Positions 29,609 through 37,916 of a stretch of DNA of 64,000 bases are shown here, in pieces. The notes under the pieces were generated by a model. It was not told the DNA's origin. It worked only from the letters and a program-made list of their open reading frames with translations, and searched no databases. The stretch is taken from positions 9,389,501 to 9,453,500 of the forward strand of contig NZ_LT629775.1 in assembly GCF_900105395.1 (NCBI RefSeq), written 5' to 3'. How positions within the stretch are numbered: position 1 is the stretch's first letter; each line of letters starts with the position of its first letter. Both the position numbers and the translations under genes were made by a program. The DNA comes from Streptomyces sp. TLI_053 (GTDB taxonomy: Bacteria > Actinomycetota > Actinomycetes > Streptomycetales > Streptomycetaceae).

Positions 29609-31444
29609 TTGCTGACTCGTTCCGTCCTGCCCACAAAGAGGTTGAGGGCCGCCGCAGCCGGCCTGACCGCGCTCGCCCTGCCGCTGGTCGCCGTCGTCGG
29701 CCTGTCCACCCCCGCCCAGGCCGCCGCCGCGGCCACCGCCACCTTCGCGAAGGGCTCCGACTGGGGCTCCGGGTTCGACGGCAAGTGGACGGTGAAGAAC
29801 ACCGGTACCACCACGCTCACGTCCTGGACGATCGAGTGGGACTTCCCCGCCGGCACGAGCGTCGCCTCCGCCTGGGACGCCACGGTCACCAGCACCGGCA
29901 ACCACTGGACCGCCAAGGACAAGGGCTGGAACGGCACCCTCGCCCCCGGTGCCACCGTGACCTTCGGCTTCAACGGCGCGGGCCCCGGCGCGCCCAGCGG
30001 CTGCAAGCTCAACGGCGCCTCCTGCGACGGCACCGACCTGCCCGGCAACCAGGCGCCCTCCGCGCCCGGCACCCCGGTCGGCTCCGACATCACCGACACC
30101 TCGCTGAAGGTGTCGTGGACCGCCGCCACCGACGACACCGGCGTCAAGAACTACGACGTCCTGCGCAACGGCACCAAGGTCGCCACGGTGACCGGCCTCA
30201 CCTACAGCGACAGCAACCTCACCGCGGGCACCAGCTACACCTACACCGTCGTCGCCCGCGACACCGCCGACCTGACCGGCCCCGCCAGTGCTCCCGGCAC
30301 CGTGCGCACCACCGGCGGCGACATCGTCACCGGCGACCAGGTCAAGCTCGGGTACTTCACCAACTGGGGCGTCTACGGCCGCAACTACCACGTGAAGAAC
30401 CTGGTCACCTCCGGCTCCGCCGCGAAGATCACCCACATCAACTACGCCTTCGGCAACGTCCAGAACGGCAAGTGCACCATCGGCGACGCCTACGCCGACT
30501 ACGAGCGCGCCTACACCGCCGACCAGTCCGTCGACGGCGTCGCCGACACCTGGGACCAGCCGCTGCGCGGCAGCTTCAACCAGCTGCGCGAACTCAAGCG
30601 CCTCTACCCGCACATCAAGGTGATCTGGTCCTTCGGCGGCTGGACCTGGTCCGGCGGCTTCGGCCAGGCCGTGCAGAACCCGGCCGCGTTCGCCAAGTCC
30701 TGCCACGACCTGGTCGAGGACCCGCGCTGGGCCGACGTCTTCGACGGCATCGACCTCGACTGGGAGTACCCGAACGCCTGCGGCCTGACCTGCGACACCA
30801 GCGGCGCCGACTCGTTCAAGAAGATGGTCCAGGCGATGCGCACCGAGTTCGGCCGCGACCTGGTCACGGTGGCGGTCTCCGCCGACGCCTCGCAGGGCGG
30901 CAACATCGACAAGGCCGACTACGCGGCCGGTGCGCCGTACCTCGACTGGATCAACGTCATGACGTACGACTTCTTCGGCGCCTGGGCGGCGAAGGGCCCG
31001 ACCGCCCCGCACTCCCCGCTCACCGCCTACGACGGCATCCCGAAGGCCGGCTTCAACTCGGCCGATGCCATCGCCAAGTACCGGTCGATCGGCGTGCCCG
31101 CCTCCAAGCTGCTGCTGGGCATCGGCTTCTACGGCCGCGGCTGGACCGGCGTGACCCAGTCCGCCCCGGGCGGCACGGCCACCGGCGCGGCGGCCGGCAC
31201 CTACGAGACCGGCATCGAGGACTACAAGGTCCTCAAGAACACCTGCCCCGCCACCGGCACGGTCGCCGGCACCGCCTACGCCCACTGCGGTACCAACTGG
31301 TGGAGCTACGACACCCCGGCGACCATCACCGCCAAGATGGCCTGGGCCAAGGCGCAGAACCTGCGCGGCGCCTTCTTCTGGGAGTTCAGCGGTGACACCG
31401 CCAACGGCGAGCTGGTGAACGCGATCCACACCGGCCTCAAGTAG
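29609..31444 (+). CDS. Secreted chitinase, CBM2 - FnIII - GH18
   Basis: 611 residues. Signal peptide (about 1-38, ending STPAQA), carbohydrate-binding module family 2 (about 40-140: WGSGFDGKWTVKNTGTTTLTSW), fibronectin III (about 150-230), then GH18 catalytic domain (about 245-610) with SFGGWTWSGGF and the catalytic DGIDLDWEYP (acid/base Glu about 386) plus MTYDFFGAW. Hydrolyses chitin outside the cell with retention via substrate-assisted catalysis, as known for GH18. TTG 29609 is preferred because GAGGAG lies 7 nt upstream; the frame continues upstream without leader-like features. Regulated by the chitinase-type promoter upstream; single-gene unit with a hairpin. Confidence 0.95.
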   Translation: MLTRSVLPTKRLRAAAAGLTALALPLVAVVGLSTPAQAAAAATATFAKGSDWGSGFDGKWTVKNTGTTTLTSWTIEWDFPAGTSVASAWDATVTSTGNHWTAKDKGWNGTLAPGATVTFGFNGAGPGAPSGCKLNGASCDGTDLPGNQAPSAPGTPVGSDITDTSLKVSWTAATDDTGVKNYDVLRNGTKVATVTGLTYSDSNLTAGTSYTYTVVARDTADLTGPASAPGTVRTTGGDIVTGDQVKLGYFTNWGVYGRNYHVKNLVTSGSAAKITHINYAFGNVQNGKCTIGDAYADYERAYTADQSVDGVADTWDQPLRGSFNQLRELKRLYPHIKVIWSFGGWTWSGGFGQAVQNPAAFAKSCHDLVEDPRWADVFDGIDLDWEYPNACGLTCDTSGADSFKKMVQAMRTEFGRDLVTVAVSADASQGGNIDKADYAAGAPYLDWINVMTYDFFGAWAAKGPTAPHSPLTAYDGIPKAGFNSADAIAKYRSIGVPASKLLLGIGFYGRGWTGVTQSAPGGTATGAAAGTYETGIEDYKVLKNTCPATGTVAGTAYAHCGTNWWSYDTPATITAKMAWAKAQNLRGAFFWEFSGDTANGELVNAIHTGLK

Positions 31445-31487
31445 CAGTCGCCGCACCACCTTTACTGCCGGTACCACTACCGGTCGC

Positions 31488-31515
31488 AGCGGCCCGCCGT
31501 CCCCGGCGGGCCGCT
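31488..31515 (+). terminator. Chitinase terminator hairpin
   Basis: 11-bp perfect arms (31488-31498 and 31505-31515), 6-nt loop, 44 bp beyond the chitinase stop. Confidence 0.75.
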
Positions 31516-31977
31516 GTCGGCGTTTCGTGTCGCTGTCGGGTTCTCGTGCCGCGGGGGAGTCGGGCCGGAACCGGGCCGGAGCCGCCCGCACGTGGCTCGA
31601 GCGTGCGCGGGGGTGGTGAAGGGTAGAACGCGCGCCTGCTGCGCGCCTGTTGGGCGGGTACGGCGTGGCAGGTTCCACTCATCCACCGGCACGGCGGTGC
31701 GCCGGCGCACCCCGTCCGGCGGCCCGGCACGCACGTTCGCCCAGGTCGGGGCCGCGATGGGGGCAACGGCCGGTCCCGGTGCGAGCGACGCCGCCCCGCG
31801 CCTCCGGGCAGGCGCACTGGTCCCGCCCGCCACTTCCGTCCCGCCCGGCACGGGGAATTCCGGGTGGACATGGCCGACACGGAGTCGGTTCGGCGGAACG
31901 GCAATTGACCGTTCCTTTCTCCGGCGGGATGCTGATCGGGCACGATGCAAAACGCGAAGGTTGTTCCGTGCAGTGTC
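31516..31977. other. Intergenic, no gene recognised
   Basis: About 460 bp of lower coding character on both strands. A TTGACC at 31905-31910 with GATGCT 17 bp further is the only promoter-like pair noticed, oriented toward the crystallin-like gene. Confidence 0.4.
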
Positions 31978-32006
31978 GATTCAGTATTCGATTCAGTATT
32001 CGATTC
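31978..32006 (+). repeat. 12-bp tandem repeats in 5' leader
   Basis: GATTCAGTATTC at 31978-31989 and 31990-32001 followed by GATTC. AT-rich, immediately before the GAGGAG SD of the next gene; possible operator or leader structure. Confidence 0.8.
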
Positions 32007-32021
32007 GTGCGAGGAGAATCC

Positions 32022-32381
32022 ATGATCTCGAAGATCTCGAAGGCGAAGAAGCTCATGAGCGCCGCGGCCGCCACGTTCGCCGCCGCGGCCGCTTTCACCG
32101 TGGCCGTGCCGAACAACGCGTTCGCCATCGACCACGTCGAGTGCCGGGGAGGCGAGAACTTCCTGAAGATCTGGTCCCACAGCGGGGGCCGGGACAGTGT
32201 GGACTGCTACGCGAACGCCGGCCGGACCGACTTCGGGAACTGGTGGGTCGACCGGATCTCCACCGGTAACAACGACCTCATCTACTACGACGCCAATGGC
32301 GACTCGGTGAGGATCAACCGGTGGACGGACATCACGTTCCCGAACCGCCCGCCGCAGGTGAAGTCCATCGAGATCCTGTGA
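32022..32381 (+). CDS. Secreted beta/gamma-crystallin-like small protein
   Basis: 119 residues; signal peptide about 1-35 (AAAFTVAVPNNAFA) and a single about 84-residue domain with the Greek-key-like pattern of Streptomyces killer-toxin-like / metalloproteinase-inhibitor proteins: VECRGGENFLKIWSHS, DSVDCYANAGRTDF, WWVDRISTGNNDLIYYD. Two cysteines could form a disulphide. Extracellular; such proteins are known as inhibitors or antifungal toxins, the role here is not determined. SD GAGGAG 5 nt before ATG. Confidence 0.8.
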   Translation: MISKISKAKKLMSAAAATFAAAAAFTVAVPNNAFAIDHVECRGGENFLKIWSHSGGRDSVDCYANAGRTDFGNWWVDRISTGNNDLIYYDANGDSVRINRWTDITFPNRPPQVKSIEIL

Positions 32382-32427
32382 CGGGCACCGGGCCGAACGC
32401 GTAGCCGAACGCGTGGCCCCGCAGTCT

Positions 32428-32467
32428 GTCCGGCTGTTCGACCGTGAGGGCGGTCGAACGGCCGGAC
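32428..32467. terminator. Bidirectional hairpin
   Basis: 17-bp arms (32428-32444 and 32451-32467) with one G-T pair and a 6-nt loop, between convergent genes ending at 32381 and 32529. Confidence 0.75.
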
Positions 32468-32528
32468 GGGGAAATGTGCCGCGCCCCACGCGCCCGGAGC
32501 GCGAGGTGTCGCCACCGGGCCGCCGTGC

Positions 32529-33425
32529 TCAGCGCACCACGAGGACCCGGCGCCCGCGGGTGTGGCCGGCGCGGCTGTCGATGTGGGCCGACGCCGCTTC
32601 GGCGAGCGGGTACGACTTCTCGACGGGGATGTGGAGCTTTCCTCGTGAGATGAGGTCCACGGCCGTGGTGAGTGCCTCCGGCACGCTCCCGGCCGTGCCC
32701 GAGAACCGGACGCCGTGATCGGGTGCACCGAGATCGGCGATGGAGACCACCTTCCGTGCGTCGCCCGTGAGTTCGACGAGTTCGGGGACCACGCCCGAGC
32801 CGGCCAGGTCGAGGGCGGCGTCGACCCGGCCGAGCCCGCGCACCCGGTCGGGCCAGCCCTCGCCGTAGGTCGTGGCGAGGGCGCCCAGGCTCCGCAGGTA
32901 GTCCTGGTTGTGGGCTCCGGCCGTGCCGATGACGCGGATGCCGCGGTCGCGGGCGATCTGCAGGACGGCCGAGCCGACGCCGCCCGCCGCGCCACTGACC
33001 AGCAGGGTCTGCCCCGGGCGGACGCCCACCTCGGCCAGGATCCGCAGTGCGGTCTCGACCACCGAGGGGTAGCCGGCGGCCTCCTCGAAGGTGAGGCCTG
33101 CGGGCATGGCGGTCCAGGCCGTCAGGACGGCGAACTCGGCGTAGGTGTCGATGCCTTCGCCGAACACGTGGTCCCCGACCTGTGTTCCGCGGACGCCCTC
33201 CCCGACCGCGTCGACGACCCCGGCGGCGTCCAGGCCCAGTCCCGAGGGCAGTCGGGTGGGGTGGGCGCCGAGGATCTGGCCTTCGCGGATCCGCCAGTCG
33301 ACGGGGTTCACGCCTGCGGCGCGGACGGCGATGCGTATCCGGCCGGGCCCCGGGCGGGGCTCGTCGGTGTCGAGGAGGTGCAGGACGTCGGGGCCGCCGA
33401 ACTCGGCAAAGACCATCTTCTTCAT
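32529..33425 (-). CDS. Zinc-independent MDR (quinone reductase-type) NADP-dependent oxidoreductase
   Basis: 298 residues. N-terminal GroES-like domain (FAEFGGPDVLHLLDTDEP, AVRAAGVNPVDWRIREG) and Rossmann domain with NADPH motif SGAAGGVGSAVLQIA (about 147-161). Lacks the catalytic zinc-ligand pattern of alcohol dehydrogenases. Likely reduces quinones or enone-type xenobiotics in the cytosol. Divergent from and presumably repressed by the TetR gene via the palindrome at 33440. Confidence 0.9.
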   Translation of the reverse strand: MKKMVFAEFGGPDVLHLLDTDEPRPGPGRIRIAVRAAGVNPVDWRIREGQILGAHPTRLPSGLGLDAAGVVDAVGEGVRGTQVGDHVFGEGIDTYAEFAVLTAWTAMPAGLTFEEAAGYPSVVETALRILAEVGVRPGQTLLVSGAAGGVGSAVLQIARDRGIRVIGTAGAHNQDYLRSLGALATTYGEGWPDRVRGLGRVDAALDLAGSGVVPELVELTGDARKVVSIADLGAPDHGVRFSGTAGSVPEALTTAVDLISRGKLHIPVEKSYPLAEAASAHIDSRAGHTRGRRVLVVR

Positions 33426-33439
33426 GCGGACGACCGTAG

Positions 33440-33454
33440 CACTAACCGTTAGTG
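33440..33454. promoter_or_regulatory. TetR operator palindrome
   Basis: CACTAACCGTTAGTG, perfect 7-1-7 inverted repeat, centred between the divergent oxidoreductase and TetR starts; followed by AT-rich AGTGTTTTGTAGTTGTGAGG. Position suits repression of both genes. Confidence 0.75.
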
Positions 33455-33495
33455 TTTTGTAGTTGTGAGGATTTTGCACCTGATAGCGTGGATGG

Positions 33496-34137
33496 ATGAC
33501 CGAGAGCACCGGGTCGACCGGGTTGACCGGGCGCCGCGAACGCAAGAAGGCCGCCACCCGTCAGAAGATCGCCGACACCGCACTGCGGCTGTTCCTCGAA
33601 CGCGGCTACGACGCGGTGGGAATCCGTGACGTGGCCGCCGAGGCCGACGTCGCCGTCACCACCGTCTTCGCCCACTTCGCCTCGAAGGAGGCCCTGGTCT
33701 TCGAACAGGACCAGGACTTCGAGCAGCGACTCGTCCACGCGGTCGCCGGCCGGGCCCCGGACGAGGCGCTCGTTCCCGCGCTCCACCGCGAGATCCGGGC
33801 CCTGGTGCACCACTGCACCGCCGACGGCGCCGCACCGGTCTGGCACCTGATCGACACCTCGCCCGACCTGCGGCAGTACGAGGCGACCATGAGGCTGCGC
33901 CACGCGGAGTCGCTGGCCGCCGCCATCGCCGCAGGTGACGCCGTCACCGAGGGAACCGGGCCGCGGTACAGCACCACGGCCTGCCGGACGATCGCACGAT
34001 TCGCGGTCGACGCCTTCACCCTGGCCCGGGAGGCGGCCGATCCGGACGCGGCGCTCGAGGAGATCTTCCGGATGGTCGAGGCCGCCTGGAACGCCGCGGG
34101 CGCCGATGGGCACCCCGCCACCCCGGCGGGCGGCTGA
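33496..34137 (+). CDS. TetR-family transcriptional regulator
   Basis: 213 residues. Helix-turn-helix in the N-terminal 60 residues (TRQKIADTALRLFLERGYDAVGIRDVAAEADVA..., TTVFAHFASKEAL), followed by an all-alpha ligand domain. Divergent from the MDR oxidoreductase with a perfect palindrome between them, so most likely its local repressor; ligand probably the reductase substrate. Third ATG region: ATG 33496 preceded by GTGGATGG. Confidence 0.93.
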   Translation: MTESTGSTGLTGRRERKKAATRQKIADTALRLFLERGYDAVGIRDVAAEADVAVTTVFAHFASKEALVFEQDQDFEQRLVHAVAGRAPDEALVPALHREIRALVHHCTADGAAPVWHLIDTSPDLRQYEATMRLRHAESLAAAIAAGDAVTEGTGPRYSTTACRTIARFAVDAFTLAREAADPDAALEEIFRMVEAAWNAAGADGHPATPAGG

Positions 34138-34350
34138 CCTCCTCCCGCAGGCCTCGTCCCGCAGGCCACCTCCCGCAAGCCCGCCGCGCGTCCGCGACCG
34201 GTGTCCGACCGAGGTGGTTTGCGACGGCGGATCGGGGTGACAAGAGGGTGCGGTGGGCGAGTGCGACGTCCGGACGGCGGACATCCCCCCTTCGCCGTCC
34301 GGACTCGTCCACCACGCTCAGAGCCCGGTCACCGTGACGACAGCGCACCG

Positions 34351-34509
34351 GTGGCCGGGCGCCCGCCGGACCCGTTGGACCGGCCGTCCGCCGGGCGGGA
34401 CCGGGCCCGGCGAAAGACCTTCCGGCGCCGCTGTCACATCCGGCCCGACCGCCCCCTCCTCTACCTCGCCCCCGTCGCAATCACTCTCGGCCTCGGCCTG
34501 GCCGCCTGA
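34351..34509 (+). CDS. Possible small membrane protein
   Basis: From GTG 34351 a 52-residue frame with strong third-position GC bias: basic half (RARRKTFRRRCHIRPDRP) and a C-terminal hydrophobic segment LLYLAPVAITLGLGLAA. The frame is open further upstream to a GTG at 34201 but loses codon bias there. No clear SD. Tentative; the rest of 34138-34532 shows nothing else. Confidence 0.3.
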   Translation: MAGRPPDPLDRPSAGRDRARRKTFRRRCHIRPDRPLLYLAPVAITLGLGLAA

Positions 34510-34532
34510 CCGGCGAACGCTATCGTGCGTCC

Positions 34533-35069
34533 ATGGCCGGCTCCGCGCAGCGTCCGCTGCTGTTCCTCGACGTCGACGGACCTCTGATCCCGTTCGGCGC
34601 GGCACCCGACACGTATCGGAGCTTCGCGACGGGGCCCGACGAACTCGGTGACGACGCGAATCCGCTCCTCGGCAGGATCGATCCCGCGCACGGACCCCGC
34701 CTGTTGGCGCTCCCGTGCGACCTCGTGTGGGCCACGACATGGATGGCCGACGCGAACGACTGCATCGCTCCCCGCATCGGCCTTCCCCGCCTCGCGGTGG
34801 TCGTCTGGCCGGAGCCGTCCGCCGTCGACCCGCAGGACGAGTGGCACGGACTGCACTGGAAGACCCGCACCCTTGTCTCCCGGGCCGAGGGGCGCCCGTT
34901 CGCCTGGGTCGACGACGAGGTGACCGACACCGATCGGGCGTGGGTCGTCGCCCACCACCCGGGACCCGCCCTGCTCCATCGCGTCGACCCCCGCGTCGGT
35001 CTGACCGACGCCGACTACGCGGTCCTCGACTCGTGGCTGCACCGGCAGGTCGGCGGGGACTCCAGTTGA
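34533..35069 (+). CDS. HAD-like hydrolase domain protein
   Basis: 178 residues. HAD motif I FLDVDGPL (nucleophile Asp13, general acid Asp15), motif II ATTW, a lysine in HWKT as motif III, and motif IV WVDDE. Resembles stand-alone HAD proteins of the Swiss-army-knife type found in actinomycetes, with DVWATTW-like cores. Cytosolic phosphatase or phosphotransfer activity expected; substrate unknown. Single gene. Confidence 0.85.
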   Translation: MAGSAQRPLLFLDVDGPLIPFGAAPDTYRSFATGPDELGDDANPLLGRIDPAHGPRLLALPCDLVWATTWMADANDCIAPRIGLPRLAVVVWPEPSAVDPQDEWHGLHWKTRTLVSRAEGRPFAWVDDEVTDTDRAWVVAHHPGPALLHRVDPRVGLTDADYAVLDSWLHRQVGGDSS

Positions 35070-35167
35070 GCACCGATCGGGAACCGGGGGCGGCAGGCCG
35101 TCCCACGCCCGCCGCCGGCCCGCCCAGAGGCCGCCGATCCCGAACTCCGGTGCGGCGTAGGGGTTCA

Positions 35168-35407
35168 TCAGCGCAGCCGGGGGTGGTTGGCCTCGCGCAC
35201 CCGGGCCAGCAGCCGGGCGCGGCGTACCCTGTCCCCGTCCGACAGCGGCTCTTCCGTCCAGTCCTCCGGCGCCAGGACCGGCCGGGGCCCGGACGTCTCC
35301 CTCGCGGGCCACGGGTGGGTGGGCCGCCACGCGAGCGGATCCACCGGCCTCACCAACTCCTCGGCGGTGCAGTCCGGGGCCGCCGGGGCCGCGTCCTGGT
35401 CACTCAC
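35168..35407 (-). CDS. Small acidic/basic protein, unknown (micro-operon gene 3)
   Basis: 79 residues from GTG 35407: MSDQDAAPAAPDCTAEELVR, then LAWRPTHPWPARET and a basic C-terminus (GDRVRRARLLARVREANHP). Not recognised. Its start overlaps the previous gene stop by 8 bp, so it is the last of three coupled small genes read from 35758. Confidence 0.55.
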   Translation of the reverse strand: MSDQDAAPAAPDCTAEELVRPVDPLAWRPTHPWPARETSGPRPVLAPEDWTEEPLSDGDRVRRARLLARVREANHPRLR

Positions 35408-35600
35408 CGGCCACCTCCGACGCCACGCACTCCCCGTCCTCGAGGTGCCGGGCACGGTTGCGCGCGAGCATGCGCCCGATCGTCGGGTTCACGGCCTTCG
35501 GGTACTGGGCCTGGGCCCGGTCGAAGAACGCGCACCCCGGACACTGGTCGGCGTCCGGCGGCACGACGTGCGGGCGGGCAGCGATCTCGCGAAGACTCAC
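35400..35600 (-). CDS. Small CxxC protein, unknown (micro-operon gene 2)
   Basis: 66 residues from GTG 35600 with AGGGG SD. Contains PDADQCPGCAFFDRAQAQY (CxxC) and NPTIGRMLARNRARHLEDGE. Start overlaps the stop of gene 1 (GTGA). Unrecognised; possible metal-binding or nucleic-acid-related small protein. Confidence 0.6.
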   Translation of the reverse strand: MSLREIAARPHVVPPDADQCPGCAFFDRAQAQYPKAVNPTIGRMLARNRARHLEDGECVASEVAGE

Positions 35601-35758
35601 CGCATGCCCCTGTCCGGACACACGTCCCTGCCGCAGGAACAGGGCGGCCACTCCCGCAGGATGGCGACCCGGTTCGGGACGTGGGGTCGCAGCAGCTCGA
35701 ACTTTGTGGGGCCGGTCACGGCCTTGTGGTACATGCGCTCGGGGTTGCGTCGCGCCAT
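35597..35758 (-). CDS. 53-aa Cys-containing basic protein (micro-operon gene 1)
   Basis: ATG 35758 has a near-perfect SD (AAGGAGGA, 7 nt). The product begins MARRNPERMYHKAVTGPTKF and ends with WPPCSCGRDVCPD, i.e. three clustered cysteines (CxCxxxxC). Too short for many gene finders. First of three overlapping small genes; the tandem AGTTGCACAC repeats lie about 76 bp upstream, where its promoter should be. Confidence 0.6.
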   Translation of the reverse strand: MARRNPERMYHKAVTGPTKFELLRPHVPNRVAILREWPPCSCGRDVCPDRGMR

Positions 35759-35833
35759 CGGTCTGTCCTCCTTCGCCGAGGCGGTGGGGGTGCGTGATAG
35801 ACCGTAGGAGTTTCAGCCAGACGCTCTCCAGGA

Positions 35834-35853
35834 AGTTGCACACAGTTGCACAC
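35834..35853. repeat. Tandem AGTTGCACAC repeats
   Basis: Two perfect 10-bp copies between the XRE gene stop (35857) and the micro-operon start (35758). The core AGTTGCACA recurs in a palindrome at 37525-37538 before the XRE operon, suggesting one regulator acts on both. Confidence 0.7.
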
Positions 35854-35856
35854 CCG

Positions 35857-36705
35857 TCACCCGAGAGAGTCAATCGCCTCCGTGATCAGCGTACGAGCGG
35901 CGGCACCGTGCACGGCGTCGTTGGCCAGTTCCGCGAACCGGCCGACGTACATGGCTACTTCGGAAGGCTGCGTGATCTGGAGGTATCCGGAGACGAGTTC
36001 GATGTTGGCCTGTGCCGAGTCGTAGAGCGAGAACGCTTCGACGTGCATCGAGTGGCGCAGGTAGCCCCTCGGAACGATCCCCAGGCTCACGTTCGCCATG
36101 GCCGCGACTTCGATGAGGTGAGTGAGTTGGCCGGCGGCTACCTCCGCACCACCGAGACCGTGGTGCAGGCATGCCTCTTCGATGATGAAGGCGAAGGTCT
36201 TCCCGTGGTCTCTCAGGATCTCCTGACGCTCCATACGTACCTGCACGGCCTCCTCCACGTCGTCCACGGCAACTCGACGACGTTGGGTGGCCTGGAGTAC
36301 CGAGCGGGTGTAGTCACGGGTCTGCAGGAGCCCGTGCAGGATGCCCGGTGTGTACGCCCGGAACCGTGTGGTCCGCTCGTACAACGGCAGGACCATCTCC
36401 TGGGCGCGCTTGAGTCCACTCCGCTCCATGCGGCGCCACTCGGTGAACATGGTCTCCACCGAGCGAAGGGAAGCCACCAGATCCTCGGCGCGGTCGGCTG
36501 CTCCGCAGGCCCGACACCAATCCCTGATGTCCTGCTCGGACGGTGCGGTGATCGCGTTCTCGATGCGGGAGCATTTCGACTTGCTCCAACCGCATGCGAG
36601 GGCGAGAGCAGGCCCGGTGAGCCCGGAGTCCTTCCGGATCTCCTTGAGCCGTTCGGCCAGAGCCTTCCGGGCCTGCTGGACGCTCGATGAACGGGAGGTT
36701 CGCAT
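35857..36705 (-). CDS. XRE-family regulator with DUF5753 domain
   Basis: 282 residues. N-terminal helix-turn-helix (about 15-70: LAERLKEIRKDSGLTGPALALACGWSKSKCSRIENAITAPSE) and DUF5753 (about 95-280) with TPGILHGLLQTRDYTRSVLQ and the EEACLHHGLGGAEVAAGQL block. Such proteins form the regulator half of abundant streptomycete modules with DUF397 or DUF6879 partners. Third gene of the 37501-35857 operon, 9 bp after DUF6879. Likely autoregulated through the TTGCACA motif. Confidence 0.93.
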   Translation of the reverse strand: MRTSRSSSVQQARKALAERLKEIRKDSGLTGPALALACGWSKSKCSRIENAITAPSEQDIRDWCRACGAADRAEDLVASLRSVETMFTEWRRMERSGLKRAQEMVLPLYERTTRFRAYTPGILHGLLQTRDYTRSVLQATQRRRVAVDDVEEAVQVRMERQEILRDHGKTFAFIIEEACLHHGLGGAEVAAGQLTHLIEVAAMANVSLGIVPRGYLRHSMHVEAFSLYDSAQANIELVSGYLQITQPSEVAMYVGRFAELANDAVHGAAARTLITEAIDSLG

Positions 36706-36714
36706 CTGGTCCTG

Positions 36715-37227
36715 CTACTTGAGCACGTAGTCCTTGTGCGGAGTCGCCCTGTGCCACACGGTCTCGAACGCGCTCTTCACGAGCCGAACGACGTCAGGCT
36801 CGGCGGTCCACTCCCGGTCCACCACGTCCCCGTCGCCCGAGAAGAAGGTGAACATGATCTTGGAGTCGTCGAACATCCACAGGTCACTCCCAGGAAGGGC
36901 GATGTCTGCTGCTGACCGGCGCGGAAGCCAGCGAACCTGCTCGCCGACGGCCACGTTCAGGAATGTCACGTGGTGCTCGTACCGGATGTACTCCGTGACC
37001 GGCTCGGAGACGATGCGAGCCCGACGCATGACCACGCCACGGCCAATCGCCTCGCCGGCGAAGTCGGTCCAGTGCTGGAACCACTCCGGCCGTTCGTCCG
37101 GGCGATAGCGCAGACCCTCCCGATAGCGCTGGAACTGCGGATCGTTCGGAGTGTAGTTGTCGCGCATCTCCAGGTGCACGGCAGAGAACTTGGCCTCGGC
37201 CATGGCCGAGGCAATCGGGTTGGCCAC
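36715..37227 (-). CDS. DUF6879 family protein
   Basis: 170 residues with the family's conserved pieces: AVHLEMRDNYTPNDPQFQRY, RPEWFQHWTDFAGEAIGRGVVMRRARIVSEPVTEYIRYEHH, RWLPRRSAADIALPGSDLWMFDDSKIMF. Known in streptomycetes beside XRE-DUF5753 genes; molecular role unknown. Start GTG 37227; ATG 37203 (AEAKFSAVHLEM) is an alternative. Directly after the 90-aa gene and before the XRE gene. Confidence 0.85.
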   Translation of the reverse strand: MANPIASAMAEAKFSAVHLEMRDNYTPNDPQFQRYREGLRYRPDERPEWFQHWTDFAGEAIGRGVVMRRARIVSEPVTEYIRYEHHVTFLNVAVGEQVRWLPRRSAADIALPGSDLWMFDDSKIMFTFFSGDGDVVDREWTAEPDVVRLVKSAFETVWHRATPHKDYVLK

Positions 37228-37228
37228 G

Positions 37229-37501
37229 CTACTCCCTCTTGTCCTCTTGAGCGGCCAGCCGTGCGGCGAGGTCCACGACGAACTTGATCATTTCTTCCGG
37301 AAGGCGGATCACGGTCTCGTGGTCGGGCACATCGGTCGAGTGCCCAGGGATCGAACCGACCTCCTTGCAGCGGCTCAAGTCCTCGTCGCTGGCCTTGTAG
37401 GACTGGATGAGCAAGTCGCCGTTCTCCGGGTCGCGCCAGATGGTCGGCGAGTCAACCTCTGGCGTGTCGGAGATGATCCCGATGAACTGTAGAGGCTCCA
37501 T
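37229..37501 (-). CDS. 90-aa protein of the XRE/DUF6879 module
   Basis: Starts MEPLQFIGIISDTPEVDSPT with AGGGAG SD; acidic, with LIQSYKASDEDLSRCKEVGSIPGHSTDVPDHE and a C-terminal amphipathic helix (IRLPEEMIKFVVDLAARLA). Conserved context suggests a small regulator or antitoxin-like partner, but family is not recognised with certainty. First gene of the operon; palindrome TGTGCAGTTGCACA lies 24 bp before its start. Confidence 0.75.
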   Translation of the reverse strand: MEPLQFIGIISDTPEVDSPTIWRDPENGDLLIQSYKASDEDLSRCKEVGSIPGHSTDVPDHETVIRLPEEMIKFVVDLAARLAAQEDKRE

Positions 37502-37524
37502 GATGCTCCCTGGGGCTCTGGTTC

Positions 37525-37538
37525 TGTGCAGTTGCACA
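37525..37538 (-). promoter_or_regulatory. Putative XRE operator
   Basis: TGTGCA-GT-TGCACA, perfect 6-2-6 inverted repeat 24 bp upstream of the XRE operon start; its right half shares AGTTGCACA with the tandem repeats at 35834-35853. The rest of 37502-37916 shows no gene. Confidence 0.55.
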
Positions 37539-37916
37539 ACCGGTTGGCTCATCCTGGCGCGTCCGCGACGTGCCTGTCAGGCGTTTCAGTCCTGCCGGAC
37601 TGCCATTTCGGCCGCGCAGCATCCGGCGAGAGCCCAGGTAGCTGCGCAGACAGAGGCGACGGACAGTGTCCGGGGTGGAGCCTGTGGTCTGCGGTCCGAC
37701 CCGACAGCAGTGGCGGGAGTGGGAGTGGGATTGTCCGTTCTCCGGGATCTCGTACATGTCCTGCGCCCAAAGCCTGCTGAGCAGCGGGGCAAAATCTGGA
37801 ACTTCGCAGCCGTCCACAAGTCAGAAGTCGTGCCTCGTGTCTGCCTGACAACGTGTCAATCCCTCACACTTTTCCGAGTGTCGCGGACGCCGTCGGCACG
37901 GACATCAGGAGGACTC

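Noticed and set aside
29561..31678. Long minus-strand frame opposite the chitinase
   Set aside because: Gly/Val-rich antisense shadow of a well-supported GH18 gene.
34201..34350. N-terminal extension of the small membrane ORF
   Set aside because: Third-position GC bias is lost and no SD is present.
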